From: Sulfitobacter sp. HNIBRBA3233
Lineage (GTDB): Bacteria; Pseudomonadota; Alphaproteobacteria; Rhodobacterales; Rhodobacteraceae
NCBI RefSeq assembly: GCF_040149665.1
Contig: NZ_JBEFLP010000001.1
Span: forward strand, 372,001 to 436,000
Direction of reading: 5' to 3'
DNA: 64,000 nt
Shown: piece after piece, positions 35,567 through 45,124 of the stretch
How positions within the stretch are numbered: position 1 is the first letter of the stretch
How the letters are laid out: each line of letters opens with the position of its first letter
The notes under the pieces: model-generated
Told to the model about the DNA's origin: nothing
The model's input: the letters and a program-made list of their open reading frames with translations, nothing else
Database searches by the model: none
Made by a program: the position numbers and the translations under genes

Positions 35567-36763
35567 ATGGCACGGATCGCGATTTTCTGCGACGGCACAT
35601 GGAACAGCCCGACCATGAAGCAGACCACCCATGTGCGCTGCCTGTACGAGAAGACGGCCAAGACGAACGCCCAGCACACGGCCTATTTCGAAGGGGTCGG
35701 CACCGGCAAGGACGCGCCGAATATCTTCTCCCGCGCGATCATGAAACTGGGCGGCGGGGCCTTCGGCTGGGGCCTGAACGAGAACATCAAGCGCGCCTAT
35801 GCCTATCTGTGCGACACCTATGAGCCGGGCGACGAGATCTATATCTTCGGCTTCTCGCGGGGCGCCTATACCGCGCGTTCGCTGGCGGGCATGGTGCGCA
35901 AATGCGGCATTCTCGAAGATGTCACCGATGACGCGCTCGACACCGCCTTCAGGCTCTACCGCAAGCCGGGGATCGAGAATCACCCCGACGCGCTGCGCAT
36001 CCTCAAGGAACGCCGCCGCCTGTCGCCGCGCGTGGCCACGTCACGCGCCGATATGGACTGGCGCGCGGTCACCCCCTGGGACGGCGATCCGGCGGAATTC
36101 ACCAAGATCGAGATCACCTATCTGGGCATCTGGGACACCGTGGGGTCTCTGGGGATCCCGGCACCCGTTCTCGGGCCGGTGGCGAACCTGTGGAACGCCA
36201 AGTATAAATTCCACGACACCATGCTCAGCTCGATGGTCAAGGCCGCCCGCCATGCGGTGGCGCTGGACGAGCGGCGGGTGTTCTACAAACCCGCGCTCTG
36301 GGACAACCTTGAGGCCAGCCGCGACCATCCCGGGCTCAACCGCGGCGACCGCACGCCCGACCGGCCCTACCAGCAAGTCTGGTTCACCGGCACCCATTCC
36401 ATCGTCGGCGGCTCCGCCGAAAAGGCGCGCAAGCTGACCGGCCAGTCGCTGGCGTGGGTCGCCGAAGGGGCGCAGCAGGCAGGGCTGGAGATCGACCGCG
36501 ACACGCTCGTCGATCCGCTGCCCGATCCGCTGGCCGATAGCCACACGCTCAGCCAGCCGCCGTTTCTGTATCAGGTCGCGGGCAATTTCCTGCGCTGGCG
36601 CAGCGGGCCCGGTCATCCCATCGACCTGCATCCGGGCGCGGACCAGCGGGTGAAGGCCCGGCGCGACTACCGGCCGCGGTCGCTGAAGAACCTGATGCCC
36701 GACCTCTTCGGCGATGCCCCGATCGGCGAACCGCGGCGCCCGCAAGAAGAACCCGGGCGCTAG
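35567..36763 (+). CDS. DUF2235 alpha/beta-hydrolase-like protein
   Basis: A 398-residue soluble protein of the DUF2235 family (T6SS Tle1-type phospholipase fold). Diagnostic stretches are IAIFCDGTWN at the start and GFSRGAYTARSLAGM, with nucleophile S97 in G-F-S-R-G. WDTVGSLGIP and YFEGVGTGKD are also family-typical. There is no signal peptide, and no type VI secretion or immunity gene is nearby, so a housekeeping hydrolase is more likely than a secreted toxin. The start at 35567 follows from homology of the first residues. Confidence 0.85.
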   Translation: MARIAIFCDGTWNSPTMKQTTHVRCLYEKTAKTNAQHTAYFEGVGTGKDAPNIFSRAIMKLGGGAFGWGLNENIKRAYAYLCDTYEPGDEIYIFGFSRGAYTARSLAGMVRKCGILEDVTDDALDTAFRLYRKPGIENHPDALRILKERRRLSPRVATSRADMDWRAVTPWDGDPAEFTKIEITYLGIWDTVGSLGIPAPVLGPVANLWNAKYKFHDTMLSSMVKAARHAVALDERRVFYKPALWDNLEASRDHPGLNRGDRTPDRPYQQVWFTGTHSIVGGSAEKARKLTGQSLAWVAEGAQQAGLEIDRDTLVDPLPDPLADSHTLSQPPFLYQVAGNFLRWRSGPGHPIDLHPGADQRVKARRDYRPRSLKNLMPDLFGDAPIGEPRRPQEEPGR

Positions 36764-36775
36764 GCGGCGCGTCGA

Positions 36776-38068
36776 TCAGACCAGCGTGCCGTCCGCCGAA
36801 AGCGTGGTCTTGCCACCCAGATAGGGGGCAAGCACCGGCGGCAGCACGACCGACCCGTCGGCGCGCTGGCCGTTCTCCAGCACCGCGATCAGGCAGCGGC
36901 CCACGGCCAGACCGGACCCGTTCAGGGTATGGACGAACTGCGGCTTGCCGCCCCCTTCGGGCTTGAACCGGGCGTTCATGCGCCGGGCCTGGAAATCGCC
37001 GGTTGTCGAGACCGAAGAGATTTCGCGATAGGCATTCTGCCCGGGCAGCCAGGCCTCGATGTCGTAGGTGCGGCGTGCGCCGAATCCCATATCGCCGGTG
37101 CACAGGATCACCGTGCGGTAGGGAATGCCCAGCCGCTCCAGAATGCCTTCGGCACAGCCCAGCATCCGCTTTTGTTCGTCGTCCGACGCGTCGGGCAGGG
37201 TGATCGACACCATCTCGACCTTCTCGAACTGGTGCTGGCGCAGCATCCCGGCCGTATCGCGCCCCGCGCTGCCCGCCTCGGACCGGAAGCACAGCGTGTG
37301 CGCGGTCATCCGGCGCGGCAGATCGGCGGCGTCGAGCGTCTGCTCGGCGACGGTGTAGGTCAGCGGGACTTCGGAGGTGGGTACCAGCCACATGCCGTCT
37401 TCGGTGCGATAGCTGTCCTCGCCGAATTTCGGCAGCTTGTCGGTGCCATACATCGCCTCGTCGCGCACCAGCACGGGGCAGTTCACCTCGGTCAGACCGT
37501 TCTCGTCGACGTGGGTGTCGACCATGAACTGCGCCAGCGCGCGGTGAATGCGCGCCACCCCGCGTTTGAGCATCACGAAACGCGCGCCCGATGTCTTGGT
37601 GGCCGTCTCGAAATCCATCGCGCGGGCGACGCCCTCGATCTCGTAGTGTTCCTTGGGGGTGAAATCGAAGCTTGGCTGCGCGCCCCAGCGTTTCACTTCG
37701 ACATTGTCGGCCTCGTCCGCACCGTCCGGCACGTCCTCGGCAGGGCTGTTGGGCAGCCGCGCCAGCATGTCGGTCAGCTGCGCGTCCAGCGCCTTGGCCT
37801 CGGCCTGCATCGCGGCGACCTCGGCCTTTTTCTCGCCCACGAGCGCGCGCAGGCGTTCGAATTCGGCCTCGTCGCCCTTGGCCTTGGCCGCGCCCACCTG
37901 TTTCGACGCGGCGTTCTGGTCGGCCTGCGCCGTTTCGGCGGCCTGTATCTTCGCCCGCCGCGCCGCGTCGAGTTCAAGAATGGCGGAGGACATCGCAGCA
38001 TCCCCGCGCCGCGCAAGTGCGGCGTCGAAAGCATCCGGGTTTTCGCGGATCGCGCGGATATCGTGCAT
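36776..38068 (-). CDS. serS: Seryl-tRNA synthetase
   Basis: Class II aminoacyl-tRNA synthetase, 430 residues. The N-terminal two-helix coiled-coil arm (about residues 30-110) binds the tRNA. The catalytic core has motif 2 ([20 protein letters not shown]) and motif 3 ([17 protein letters not shown]). The standard N-terminus [18 protein letters not shown] begins at the ATG at 38068; the frame extends upstream without similarity. Confidence 0.98.
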   Translation of the reverse strand: MHDIRAIRENPDAFDAALARRGDAAMSSAILELDAARRAKIQAAETAQADQNAASKQVGAAKAKGDEAEFERLRALVGEKKAEVAAMQAEAKALDAQLTDMLARLPNSPAEDVPDGADEADNVEVKRWGAQPSFDFTPKEHYEIEGVARAMDFETATKTSGARFVMLKRGVARIHRALAQFMVDTHVDENGLTEVNCPVLVRDEAMYGTDKLPKFGEDSYRTEDGMWLVPTSEVPLTYTVAEQTLDAADLPRRMTAHTLCFRSEAGSAGRDTAGMLRQHQFEKVEMVSITLPDASDDEQKRMLGCAEGILERLGIPYRTVILCTGDMGFGARRTYDIEAWLPGQNAYREISSVSTTGDFQARRMNARFKPEGGGKPQFVHTLNGSGLAVGRCLIAVLENGQRADGSVVLPPVLAPYLGGKTTLSADGTLV

Positions 38069-38209
38069 GTCTTCGTCTCCTTGAGGGTCGTTGAATCGCG
38101 TGGCCCGCTTATGGCCGATAATCCGCCGCGAGGGTAGGGGCCTCATGCGCCCCGCGCCCCTGCGACGAGACGCGCAACCGGCCCCCGCGATATTGTCGGC
38201 CACGGGCGC

Positions 38210-38238
38210 TTGCAAACACCGGTGCCCGGGCATAGGTT
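38210..38238 (+). promoter_or_regulatory. Candidate sigma-70-type promoter of yajC-secDF
   Basis: TTGCAA (38210-38215), a 17-base spacer and TAGGTT (38233-38238), 64 bases before the yajC ATG in the divergent serS-yajC gap. Spacing is ideal, the -10 box only moderate. Confidence 0.4.
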
Positions 38239-38302
38239 CTGCCGAAATCGCAACGGTTGGCGTGTGCCGCGCCCTTCCCCTCTTCACCGAAAGGACCGCG
38301 CC

Positions 38303-38581
38303 ATGGGTGGTATCGAGCAATTCATTCCCCTGATCCTGATCTTCGGGATCATGTATTTCCTTCTCATCAGACCGCAGCAGAAGAAGCTGAAGGACCATCA
38401 GGCGATGGTCGCGGCGCTGCGCCGCGGCGATCAGGTGGTCACGCAGGGGGGCATTGTCGGCAAGGTCGTCAAGGTCAAGGACGACGGCGAGGTCGAAGTC
38501 GAGATCGCCGACGGCGTGAAGGTCCGCGTGATCCAGAACACCATCGCCACCGTGGTCAACAAGACCGAACCGGCGAAGTAA
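38303..38581 (+). CDS. yajC: Preprotein translocase accessory subunit YajC
   Basis: A 92-residue single-pass inner-membrane protein associated with SecDF. The N-terminal helix is [15 protein letters not shown], followed by the conserved [20 protein letters not shown] and [11 protein letters not shown]. The ATG at 38303 follows AAAGGA. secD starts 35 bases downstream. Confidence 0.95.
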   Translation: MGGIEQFIPLILIFGIMYFLLIRPQQKKLKDHQAMVAALRRGDQVVTQGGIVGKVVKVKDDGEVEVEIADGVKVRVIQNTIATVVNKTEPAK

Positions 38582-38616
38582 TCCAAGCACCTGACAGATA
38601 ACAAAAGGCGGGCGGT

Positions 38617-40266
38617 ATGCTCCAGATCAGCCTGTGGAAACGTCTCGCGATTGTGCTGACCTGTCTGGTCGGCCTGTGGCTTGCCCTGCCTAACGCCTTT
38701 TACACGGTGGTCGAGCAGCACAACGATGCGGTGAAATCCATCGAGCAGCAGGGCGAAACCGCCGAGCTGCGCGCGCAGGCGGACCTGTGGCCCGATTTCA
38801 TGCCCAACGGGCTGGTCAACCTCGGGCTCGACCTGCGCGGCGGCGCGCATCTGCTGGCCGAGGTCCGCACCTCGGACGTCTATGCCGCGCGGCTTGAAGC
38901 GATGTGGCCCGAAGTGCGCGATGCGCTGCGCGGCCTCACGCCCGTGCGCCGTCAGGAAGCCGCGCCCGATCTTCTGCGCGTGCGTCTGAGCGATCCGTCG
39001 AAAATGGCCGAAGCGCTTGAAATCGTTCGCGGTCTGGCCCGTCCGGTTCCGACGCTGACAGGCGCGGGCGCCAGCGACATCGACGTGTCGGGCACCGACG
39101 GCGTGTTGTCGATTACCCTGTCCGACGCCGAACGCGCCGCCACCGACGAGCGCACCATGCAGCAGTCGCTGGAAATCATCCGCCGCCGCATCGACGAGGT
39201 CGGCACCCGCGAGCCGACGATCCAGCGTCAGGGCAGCGACCGGATCCTCATTCAGGTGCCCGGCATCGGCTCTGCCGCCGAGCTGAAGGAAATCATCGGC
39301 ACAACCGCGCAGCTGACCTTCAACCCGGTCGTGCGTCGCACCACGGACGGCACCGAAAACGCCGGTATCGGCAACAAGACCGTGCCGTCGCTGGACGAAG
39401 AGGGCGTCTTCTACATCATCGAAAGCGCCCCCGTGGTCACCGGCGAGGAACTGGTGGATGCGCAGCCCGCCTTCGACCAGAACGGCGGGCCTGCCGTCAA
39501 TTTCCGCTTCAACACCTCCGGCGCGCGCAAATTCGGTGACTACACCGCCGAAAACATCGGCGCACCCTTCGCCATCGTCCTCGACGACGAGGTCGTATCG
39601 GCCCCCACCATCCAGAGCCATATTCCCGGCGGATCGGGCATCATCACCGGCCGCTTCACGGTCGAGGAATCAACCCGCCTTGCCGTGCTGCTGCGCGCCG
39701 GTGCGCTGCCCGCCGGGCTCGATTTCCTCGAAGAACGCACCATCGGGCCGGAACTGGGGCAGGACAGCATCGACGCGGGCAAGGTCGCCACCATCGTGGC
39801 CTTCGTTGCGGTGCTCTTCTTCATGTTCGCGGCCTACGGTCTCTTCGGGATTTTCGCCAATATCGCGCTGATCATCAACGTCGGTCTGCTCTTCGGTCTG
39901 CTCAGCCTGATCGGCGCCACGCTGACCCTGCCGGGCATCGCCGGTATCGTCCTGACGGTCGGCATGGCGGTGGACGCCAACGTGCTGATCTTCGAGCGGA
40001 TCCGCGAGGAACTGCTGACCGCCAAAGGCCCCGCGCGCGCCATCGCACTGGGCTACGAGAAAGCGCTCAGCGCGATTCTCGACGCCAACATCACCACTTT
40101 CATCACGGCGGTGATTCTCTTTGCCATGGGCTCGGGTCCGGTGCGCGGCTTTGCGATCACGCTTGGGCTTGGCATCCTCACATCCGTCTTTACGGCCATC
40201 TTCGTAACGCGGCTGATGGTGGTATTCTGGTACGAACGCCGCCGCCCAAAAACGATCGAGGTCTGA
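38617..40266 (+). CDS. secD: Protein translocase subunit SecD
   Basis: Proton-driven translocation motor partner of SecYEG, 549 residues. The first membrane helix is near residues 7-28. The large periplasmic P1 domain begins with [14 protein letters not shown] and includes [20 protein letters not shown]. The second half has five membrane helices with [18 protein letters not shown]. It is followed after one base by secF. Confidence 0.97.
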   Translation: MLQISLWKRLAIVLTCLVGLWLALPNAFYTVVEQHNDAVKSIEQQGETAELRAQADLWPDFMPNGLVNLGLDLRGGAHLLAEVRTSDVYAARLEAMWPEVRDALRGLTPVRRQEAAPDLLRVRLSDPSKMAEALEIVRGLARPVPTLTGAGASDIDVSGTDGVLSITLSDAERAATDERTMQQSLEIIRRRIDEVGTREPTIQRQGSDRILIQVPGIGSAAELKEIIGTTAQLTFNPVVRRTTDGTENAGIGNKTVPSLDEEGVFYIIESAPVVTGEELVDAQPAFDQNGGPAVNFRFNTSGARKFGDYTAENIGAPFAIVLDDEVVSAPTIQSHIPGGSGIITGRFTVEESTRLAVLLRAGALPAGLDFLEERTIGPELGQDSIDAGKVATIVAFVAVLFFMFAAYGLFGIFANIALIINVGLLFGLLSLIGATLTLPGIAGIVLTVGMAVDANVLIFERIREELLTAKGPARAIALGYEKALSAILDANITTFITAVILFAMGSGPVRGFAITLGLGILTSVFTAIFVTRLMVVFWYERRRPKTIEV

Positions 40267-40267
40267 T

Positions 40268-41236
40268 ATGCGTCTGCGACTGGTCAAACAGAATACGTCC
40301 TTCGATTTCTTCACCCGCTGGAAGATGTGGCTCGGCATTTCCGCCGTCATGATGGTCGTGGCCTTCGGGTCCTTCCTGCTGCAGGGTCTGAACTTCGGTA
40401 TCGATTTCCGGGGCGGCACCACGATCCGCACCGAAAGCCCCCTGCCGGTCGAGATCGGCGTCTACCGCGACGCGATCGCGCCGCTGGAACTTGGCGATAT
40501 CACCATTACCGAAGTCTTCGATCCGCAGTTCCGCGACGATCAGAATGTCGCCATGATCCGCATTCAGGCGCAGGACGGACAGGAGGCGGTAACCACCGAA
40601 ACGATCGAGGCGGTCCAGAACGCGCTGAGCCAGGTCAGGCCGGACATCAAGTTCATCTCGGTCGAATCCGTCGGCCCGAAAGTCTCGGGCGAGTTGATCA
40701 ATACGGCCATCATCGCGGTCGCACTCGCCATCGGGGCGGTGCTGATCTACATCTGGCTGCGGTTCGAATGGCAATTCGCTGCGGGGGCCGTGCTGGCACT
40801 GGTGCATGACGTGGTCCTGACCATCGGCGTCTTCTCGGAACTCCAGATCCGCTTCGATCTTGCGATCATCGCGGCGCTTCTGACCATCGTCGGGTATTCG
40901 TTGAACGACACCGTGGTCGTCTTCGACCGTGTCCGCGAGAACCTGCGCAAGTACAAACAGCGCCCGCTGAAGGAAGTGCTGAATATGAGCATCAACGAAA
41001 CCCTCAGCCGGACCTTCATGACATCGGTCACCACGCTGCTGGCGCTGATCGCGCTTTTCGTGCTGGGCGGTGACGTGATCCGCGGTTTCGTCTTCGCGAT
41101 GATCTGGGGTGTCGTTGTCGGAACGTATTCGTCGATCTTCGTGGCCACGGCCATCCTGCTTTATTTCGGAGTAAAGCGTGACTGGACGAAACCCGACGCC
41201 AATGCCGGAAACCAGTTCGCCAACATAGATGCCTGA
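40268..41236 (+). CDS. secF: Protein translocase subunit SecF
   Basis: Partner of SecD, 322 residues with six membrane helices. Conserved stretches are NFGIDFRGGTTI, VESVGPKVSGELI, GYSLNDTVVVFDRVRENLR and INETLSRTFMTSVTTLLALIAL. The last eight bases overlap the start of a TauE/SafE permease gene, so transcription probably continues. Confidence 0.97.
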   Translation: MRLRLVKQNTSFDFFTRWKMWLGISAVMMVVAFGSFLLQGLNFGIDFRGGTTIRTESPLPVEIGVYRDAIAPLELGDITITEVFDPQFRDDQNVAMIRIQAQDGQEAVTTETIEAVQNALSQVRPDIKFISVESVGPKVSGELINTAIIAVALAIGAVLIYIWLRFEWQFAAGAVLALVHDVVLTIGVFSELQIRFDLAIIAALLTIVGYSLNDTVVVFDRVRENLRKYKQRPLKEVLNMSINETLSRTFMTSVTTLLALIALFVLGGDVIRGFVFAMIWGVVVGTYSSIFVATAILLYFGVKRDWTKPDANAGNQFANIDA

Positions 41237-41981
41237 CGCGCTGGCCTCGGCCCTCGGTACACCGGGGCTGGGCTGGCTTGTTTTCGTCTCGCTCGTCGCG
41301 GGGCTGGTGCGCGGCTTCGCGGGCTTCGGGTCGGGCCTTGTGCTGCTGCCCGCGGCGGCGGCCCTGCTGGGGCCGGTCGCGGGCATCACCGCCATGACCA
41401 TCGCGGATCTTGCCGGGCCCGTTCCGATCCTGCGGCGCGCGCTGCGCGACGCGCATCTGCGCGATCTGGGGCGGCTTTTGCTTGCCACCGCCGTGGCGCT
41501 GCCGCTGGGCGTGGCACTCTTGCTGCTCGTCGATCCGGCGGTGTTCCGTTACGCGCTCAGCACGGTGGCGCTGCTGACGCTGGGGCTTCTGATCGGGGGG
41601 CTGCGCTACACCGGTGCGCTGACGCCGCCGCTTGTCTACGGCACCGGCGGGATGGCCGGGCTGCTGGGCGGGGCGGTCGGCGTGCCCGGACCGCCGATCA
41701 TCACGCTCTACCTTGCCAGCGTGCAGCCCGCGCGCGTCACGCGGGCAACCATCCTGCTCTATCTGTTCGCCTACGACCTGATGCTTCTGGGGGTCTACGC
41801 GGCCAACGGGCGGCTCCTGGCCGAGGCGCTGGTCATCGGCGCGCTGCTGGCCGTGCCGAACATCACCGGCAACCTGATCGGCGCGGCGCTCTTCCGGCAG
41901 TCGCTTGAGCGGCTCTACCGGATCGCCGCCTACGCGATTATCGCCGTTTCTGCCCTTTCCGCGCTGCCCTTGTGGGACTAG
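41229..41981 (+). CDS. TauE/SafE family permease
   Basis: A 250-residue multi-pass membrane protein with the family features GLVRGFAGFGSGLVLLPAAA near the start and GGAVGVPGPPIITLY in the second half. The substrate is unknown. It overlaps the secF end by eight bases and is followed nine bases later by the Mth938-like gene, so it is embedded in the secDF-ccm group. It differs in sequence from the TauE/SafE protein at 9472. Confidence 0.85.
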   Translation: MPDALASALGTPGLGWLVFVSLVAGLVRGFAGFGSGLVLLPAAAALLGPVAGITAMTIADLAGPVPILRRALRDAHLRDLGRLLLATAVALPLGVALLLLVDPAVFRYALSTVALLTLGLLIGGLRYTGALTPPLVYGTGGMAGLLGGAVGVPGPPIITLYLASVQPARVTRATILLYLFAYDLMLLGVYAANGRLLAEALVIGALLAVPNITGNLIGAALFRQSLERLYRIAAYAIIAVSALSALPLWD

Positions 41982-41990
41982 GTTAGCCGT

Positions 41991-42344
41991 ATGAGACTGA
42001 ATGAAATCGTATTCAATGACGCCAAGCCGGTCGACGGCTACGGCCCCGGTTTTTTCCGCATCGGCGGCACGGTGATCGAAGGGCCGGTCATCACGTCCCC
42101 CTCCGGCACGCGCACATGGGGCGGGCTGGACGATGTGGACGCGCTGGCCGACCTGGTGGCCGAGGCCGATGTGATCTTTATCGGCATGGGCGCCGAAATC
42201 GCCCATCTGCCCGAGGCGCTGCGCGACCGGATCGAAGCGGCCGGTGCGGGCGTCGAAAGCATGTCCTCGCCCGCCGCCGCACGCACCTACAACATCCTGC
42301 TGAGCGAGGGCCGCCGCGTCGCCCTTGCCCTTCTCCCGATCTGA
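41991..42344 (+). CDS. Mth938-like domain protein (DUF498/NDUFAF3 family)
   Basis: A 117-residue single-domain protein with the family signature YGPGFFRIGGTVIEGPVI, IFIGMGAEIAHLPEALRDRI and the end YNILLSEGRRVALALLP. Mitochondrial relatives (NDUFAF3) assist complex I assembly; the bacterial role is not established. It sits between secF/TauE and ccmA. Confidence 0.88.
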   Translation: MRLNEIVFNDAKPVDGYGPGFFRIGGTVIEGPVITSPSGTRTWGGLDDVDALADLVAEADVIFIGMGAEIAHLPEALRDRIEAAGAGVESMSSPAAARTYNILLSEGRRVALALLPI

Positions 42345-42347
42345 TCC

Positions 42348-42965
42348 TTGGGCCTGCGCCTGACAGATGTGGCCGTCGCCCGTGGCGGCGTGCCGGTTCT
42401 GGGCGGCGTGTCCTTCGGGCTCGATGCGGGGCAGGCGCTGATCCTGCGCGGGCCGAACGGGGCGGGCAAGACGACGCTGCTGCGCGCCATCGCGGGGCTG
42501 CAACCGCCGCTCGCGGGCAGCATCGAGGGGGCAGAGGAATCCGTGGCCTACGCCGGTCACGCCGACGGTCTGAAATCGGCGCTGACCGTGGCCGAGAACC
42601 TGCGCTTCTGGGCGCGGGTCTACGGCCAGCACGACATCGCCCCCGCATTGGCCGCCTACGCGCTGACGCCGCTTGCCGACCGGCCTGCCGGCACGCTCTC
42701 GGCGGGGCAGAAACGCCGCGCGGGTCTGGCGCGGCTTCTGGTGACGGGGCGAAGCCTGTGGATACTGGACGAACCGACCGTGTCTCTCGATGCCGGTGCG
42801 GTGAGCCTCTTTGCCGATGCGGTGCGCGCGCATCTGGGGCAGGGTGGCAGCGCGCTCATCGCCACCCATATCGACCTCGGGCTTGAGGCGCGGGTTTTCG
42901 ACGTGACGGCCCTGCGCGCCGCGGCTGACGACCGCCTCGGCGCCAGTGACGAGGCCTTTCTGTGA
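42348..42965 (+). CDS. ccmA: Haem exporter ATP-binding subunit CcmA
   Basis: ATPase of the CcmABCD haem-chaperone release complex, 205 residues. Walker A is GPNGAGKTT (35-43), signature LSAGQKRR and Walker [13 protein letters not shown]. The start is a TTG three bases after the preceding stop. No ATG gives a complete N-terminal strand, so the rare start codon is accepted. The stop overlaps the GTG of ccmB. Confidence 0.95.
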   Translation: MGLRLTDVAVARGGVPVLGGVSFGLDAGQALILRGPNGAGKTTLLRAIAGLQPPLAGSIEGAEESVAYAGHADGLKSALTVAENLRFWARVYGQHDIAPALAAYALTPLADRPAGTLSAGQKRRAGLARLLVTGRSLWILDEPTVSLDAGAVSLFADAVRAHLGQGGSALIATHIDLGLEARVFDVTALRAAADDRLGASDEAFL

Positions 42966-43618
42966 TCGCGCTGCTGGTGCGCGACCTCCGCCTCGCCCTG
43001 CGGGCGGGAGGGGGATTCGGCCTCGGACTCGCGTTCTTTTTGATCCTCACGGTTCTGGTGCCCTTCAGCGTCGGCCCGCAGTCGGCGCTGCTGGCCTCCA
43101 TCGCGCCGGGCGTCCTGTGGCTGGGGGCGCTTCTGGCCTGCCTTCTGTCGCTGGACCGGCTGCTGGCGCTGGATTTCGAGGATGGCACATTGGACGTGCT
43201 CGTCACGGCACCCCTGCCGCTGGAAGCGGCGCTCGCGATCAAGGGGCTGGCACATTGGATCACGACGGGCCTGCCGCTGGTGGTGGCCGCCCCCGCGCTG
43301 GGGGTGCTGCTCAGCCTGCCGCCTGAGGGATACCTGTGGCTCGTGGTGTCGCTGGCGCTCGGCACGCCTGCGCTGTCGATGATCGGCACCTTCGGGGCGG
43401 CGCTGACGGTGGGCATCAAGCGCGGCGGCCTGCTGCTGTCGCTTCTGGTGCTGCCTCTCTACGTGCCCACGCTGATTTTCGGGGCCGAGGCCGCGCGGCG
43501 CGGCGCACAGGGCATGGCGGTCGAAACGCCGCTCCTGCTGCTCGCGGGCATCAGCCTCGGCACCATCGCGCTGCTGCCCTTCGCCGCAGCAGCGGCCTTG
43601 CGGATGACAATCCGGTGA
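42962..43618 (+). CDS. ccmB: Haem exporter membrane subunit CcmB
   Basis: Six-helix inner-membrane partner of CcmA, 218 residues. The conserved start region [20 protein letters not shown] and [17 protein letters not shown] are typical. It starts with GTG overlapping the ccmA stop (GTGA). ccmC follows after 50 bases. Confidence 0.95.
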   Translation: MIALLVRDLRLALRAGGGFGLGLAFFLILTVLVPFSVGPQSALLASIAPGVLWLGALLACLLSLDRLLALDFEDGTLDVLVTAPLPLEAALAIKGLAHWITTGLPLVVAAPALGVLLSLPPEGYLWLVVSLALGTPALSMIGTFGAALTVGIKRGGLLLSLLVLPLYVPTLIFGAEAARRGAQGMAVETPLLLLAGISLGTIALLPFAAAAALRMTIR

Positions 43619-43668
43619 AGCGCGCGTATGGCATTGAGCCACGGCAAACGGAGACTTAGATACCCCTC

Positions 43669-44400
43669 ATGTCAGTCTGGGAATACGCAAATCCGGTCAG
43701 GTTTCTGGCCCTCAGCGCCAAGGTGCAACCCTATGCATGGGGCCTTGCGGCGCTCGGCATCGCCACGGGCCTCATCTGGGGGTTCTTCGGCACGCCCGAT
43801 GACTTCCGCCAGGGCTCGACGGTCAAGATCATCTATCTGCACGTGCCCGCCGCGTGGATCGCGATCAACGCCTGGATCATGATGCTTCTGGCCTCGCTGG
43901 TCTGGCTGGTGCGCCGCCACCATGTCAGCGCGCTGGCGGCCAAGGCGGCAGCGCCCGTCGGTCTGGTGATGACGGTCATCGGGCTGCTGACCGGGGCGAT
44001 CTGGGGCCAGCCGATGTGGGGCACCTGGTGGGCATGGGACCCGCGCCTGACCTCCTTCCTCATCCTGTTCCTGTTCTACCTCGGCTATATCGCGCTCTGG
44101 GCCGCCATCGAGGACCCCGACACCGCCGCCGATCTCACCTCGATCCTCTGTCTCGTGGGGTCGGTCTTCGCGCTGATGTCGCGCTACGCGGTCTTCTTCT
44201 GGAGCCAGGGCCTCCACCAGGGGGCGTCGCTGTCGCTCGACAAGGAAGAGAATATATCAAACGTGTTCTGGCTGCCGCTGGTGATCTCCATCGCGGGCTT
44301 CACGCTGCTGTTTCTGGCGCTCGTGCTCTACCGCACGGGAACCGAGATTTCGCTGCGCCGCGCCCGCGCGCTTTCAACCCGTATGGACAGGAGGGCCTGA
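43669..44400 (+). CDS. ccmC: Haem transporter/chaperone-loading protein CcmC
   Basis: Loads haem onto the chaperone CcmE in cytochrome c maturation. It is a 243-residue membrane protein with six helices and the tryptophan-rich haem-handling motif GTWWAWDPRLTS (WWD domain) near the middle. The flanking histidines are in YLHVPAAWIA and SQGLHQGASLS. Its TGA shares one base with the ccmD ATG. Confidence 0.96.
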   Translation: MSVWEYANPVRFLALSAKVQPYAWGLAALGIATGLIWGFFGTPDDFRQGSTVKIIYLHVPAAWIAINAWIMMLLASLVWLVRRHHVSALAAKAAAPVGLVMTVIGLLTGAIWGQPMWGTWWAWDPRLTSFLILFLFYLGYIALWAAIEDPDTAADLTSILCLVGSVFALMSRYAVFFWSQGLHQGASLSLDKEENISNVFWLPLVISIAGFTLLFLALVLYRTGTEISLRRARALSTRMDRRA

Positions 44401-44555
44401 TGCCCGATCTCGGAAAATACGCCGCCGAAGTGCTCAGCGCATACGGTCTGTCGCTGCTGCTGCTGGCGGGGCTTCTTGTGGTGACGCTGCGCAGCGGACG
44501 CCGCGCGCGCGCCGAACTGGCACGCACCGAAGCGGAGGCGCGGCACAATGGCTAA
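44400..44555 (+). CDS. ccmD: Haem exporter small subunit CcmD
   Basis: A 51-residue single-pass membrane protein (LGKYAAEVLSAYGLSLLLLA) with a basic arginine-rich cytoplasmic tail (RSGRRARAEL), the standard CcmD plan; it holds CcmABC and CcmE together. Start and stop both overlap neighbours (ccmC, ccmG), giving confidence despite the small size. Confidence 0.9.
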   Translation: MPDLGKYAAEVLSAYGLSLLLLAGLLVVTLRSGRRARAELARTEAEARHNG

Positions 44556-45105
44556 AATCAGCCCCCTCATGCTGGCGCCGCCGATCATTTTCGCCGCTTT
44601 CGTGGGCCTTGCCGCCGTGGGTATGTACCGCGACGACCCCGAGGGCCTGCCCTCGACGCTGGTGGGACAGCCCGCACCGGGTGTGCCCGACCGCGCGCTG
44701 GCCGATTTCCCGCCCGCTACGGCGGATATGCTGGCAACGGGCGATGTGACGCTGGTGAATTTCTGGGCCAGCTGGTGCCCGCCCTGCCGCGCCGAGCATC
44801 CCAAGCTGTTGCAGATGCAGGCCGAGGGCATGAACATCATCGGCATCAACTTCAAGGACACAGAAGGGGCGGCCACCAAATATCTGCGTGACGACGACAA
44901 CCCCTTCGCCGGTGTCGGTTTCGACCCGCAGGGCCGCACGGCCATCGACTGGGGCGTCACCGCCCCGCCCGAAACCTTCATTCTGGGCGGTGACGGGACA
45001 GTCCTGTTTCGCTTCGCGGGTCCGCTGGTCGGCAGCGACTACGAACAGCGCTTCCTGCCCGCCCTGCGCGAGGCAGAGGCTGCGGCAGAGGCAGCGGGGG
45101 GCTGA
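44548..45105 (+). CDS. ccmG: Cytochrome c biogenesis thiol:disulfide oxidoreductase CcmG/DsbE
   Basis: Membrane-anchored periplasmic thioredoxin-like protein that keeps apocytochrome cysteines reduced. It has 185 residues: N-terminal anchor (about 7-26), then a thioredoxin fold with active site WCPPC (C77, C80) and the family GVTAPPETFILGGDG. It overlaps ccmD by eight bases. ccmE, ccmF and ccmH are not in this window. Confidence 0.95.
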   Translation: MAKISPLMLAPPIIFAAFVGLAAVGMYRDDPEGLPSTLVGQPAPGVPDRALADFPPATADMLATGDVTLVNFWASWCPPCRAEHPKLLQMQAEGMNIIGINFKDTEGAATKYLRDDDNPFAGVGFDPQGRTAIDWGVTAPPETFILGGDGTVLFRFAGPLVGSDYEQRFLPALREAEAAAEAAGG

Positions 45106-45113
45106 CCCCCCGC
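45094..45113. repeat. Perfect hairpin over the ccmG stop codon
   Basis: GCGGGGGG / CCCCCCGC with loop CTGA, which contains the ccmG TGA. It lies in the 19-base gap between convergent ccmG and atoE. No T-tract follows on either side, but it may serve both ends as a terminator or mRNA 3' block. Confidence 0.45.
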
Positions 45114-45124
45114 CACCCGCTCCT

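Noticed and set aside
35567-36763. DUF2235 protein as a type VI secretion toxin
   Set aside because: The family includes Tle1 effectors, but no VgrG, PAAR, adaptor or immunity gene is nearby.
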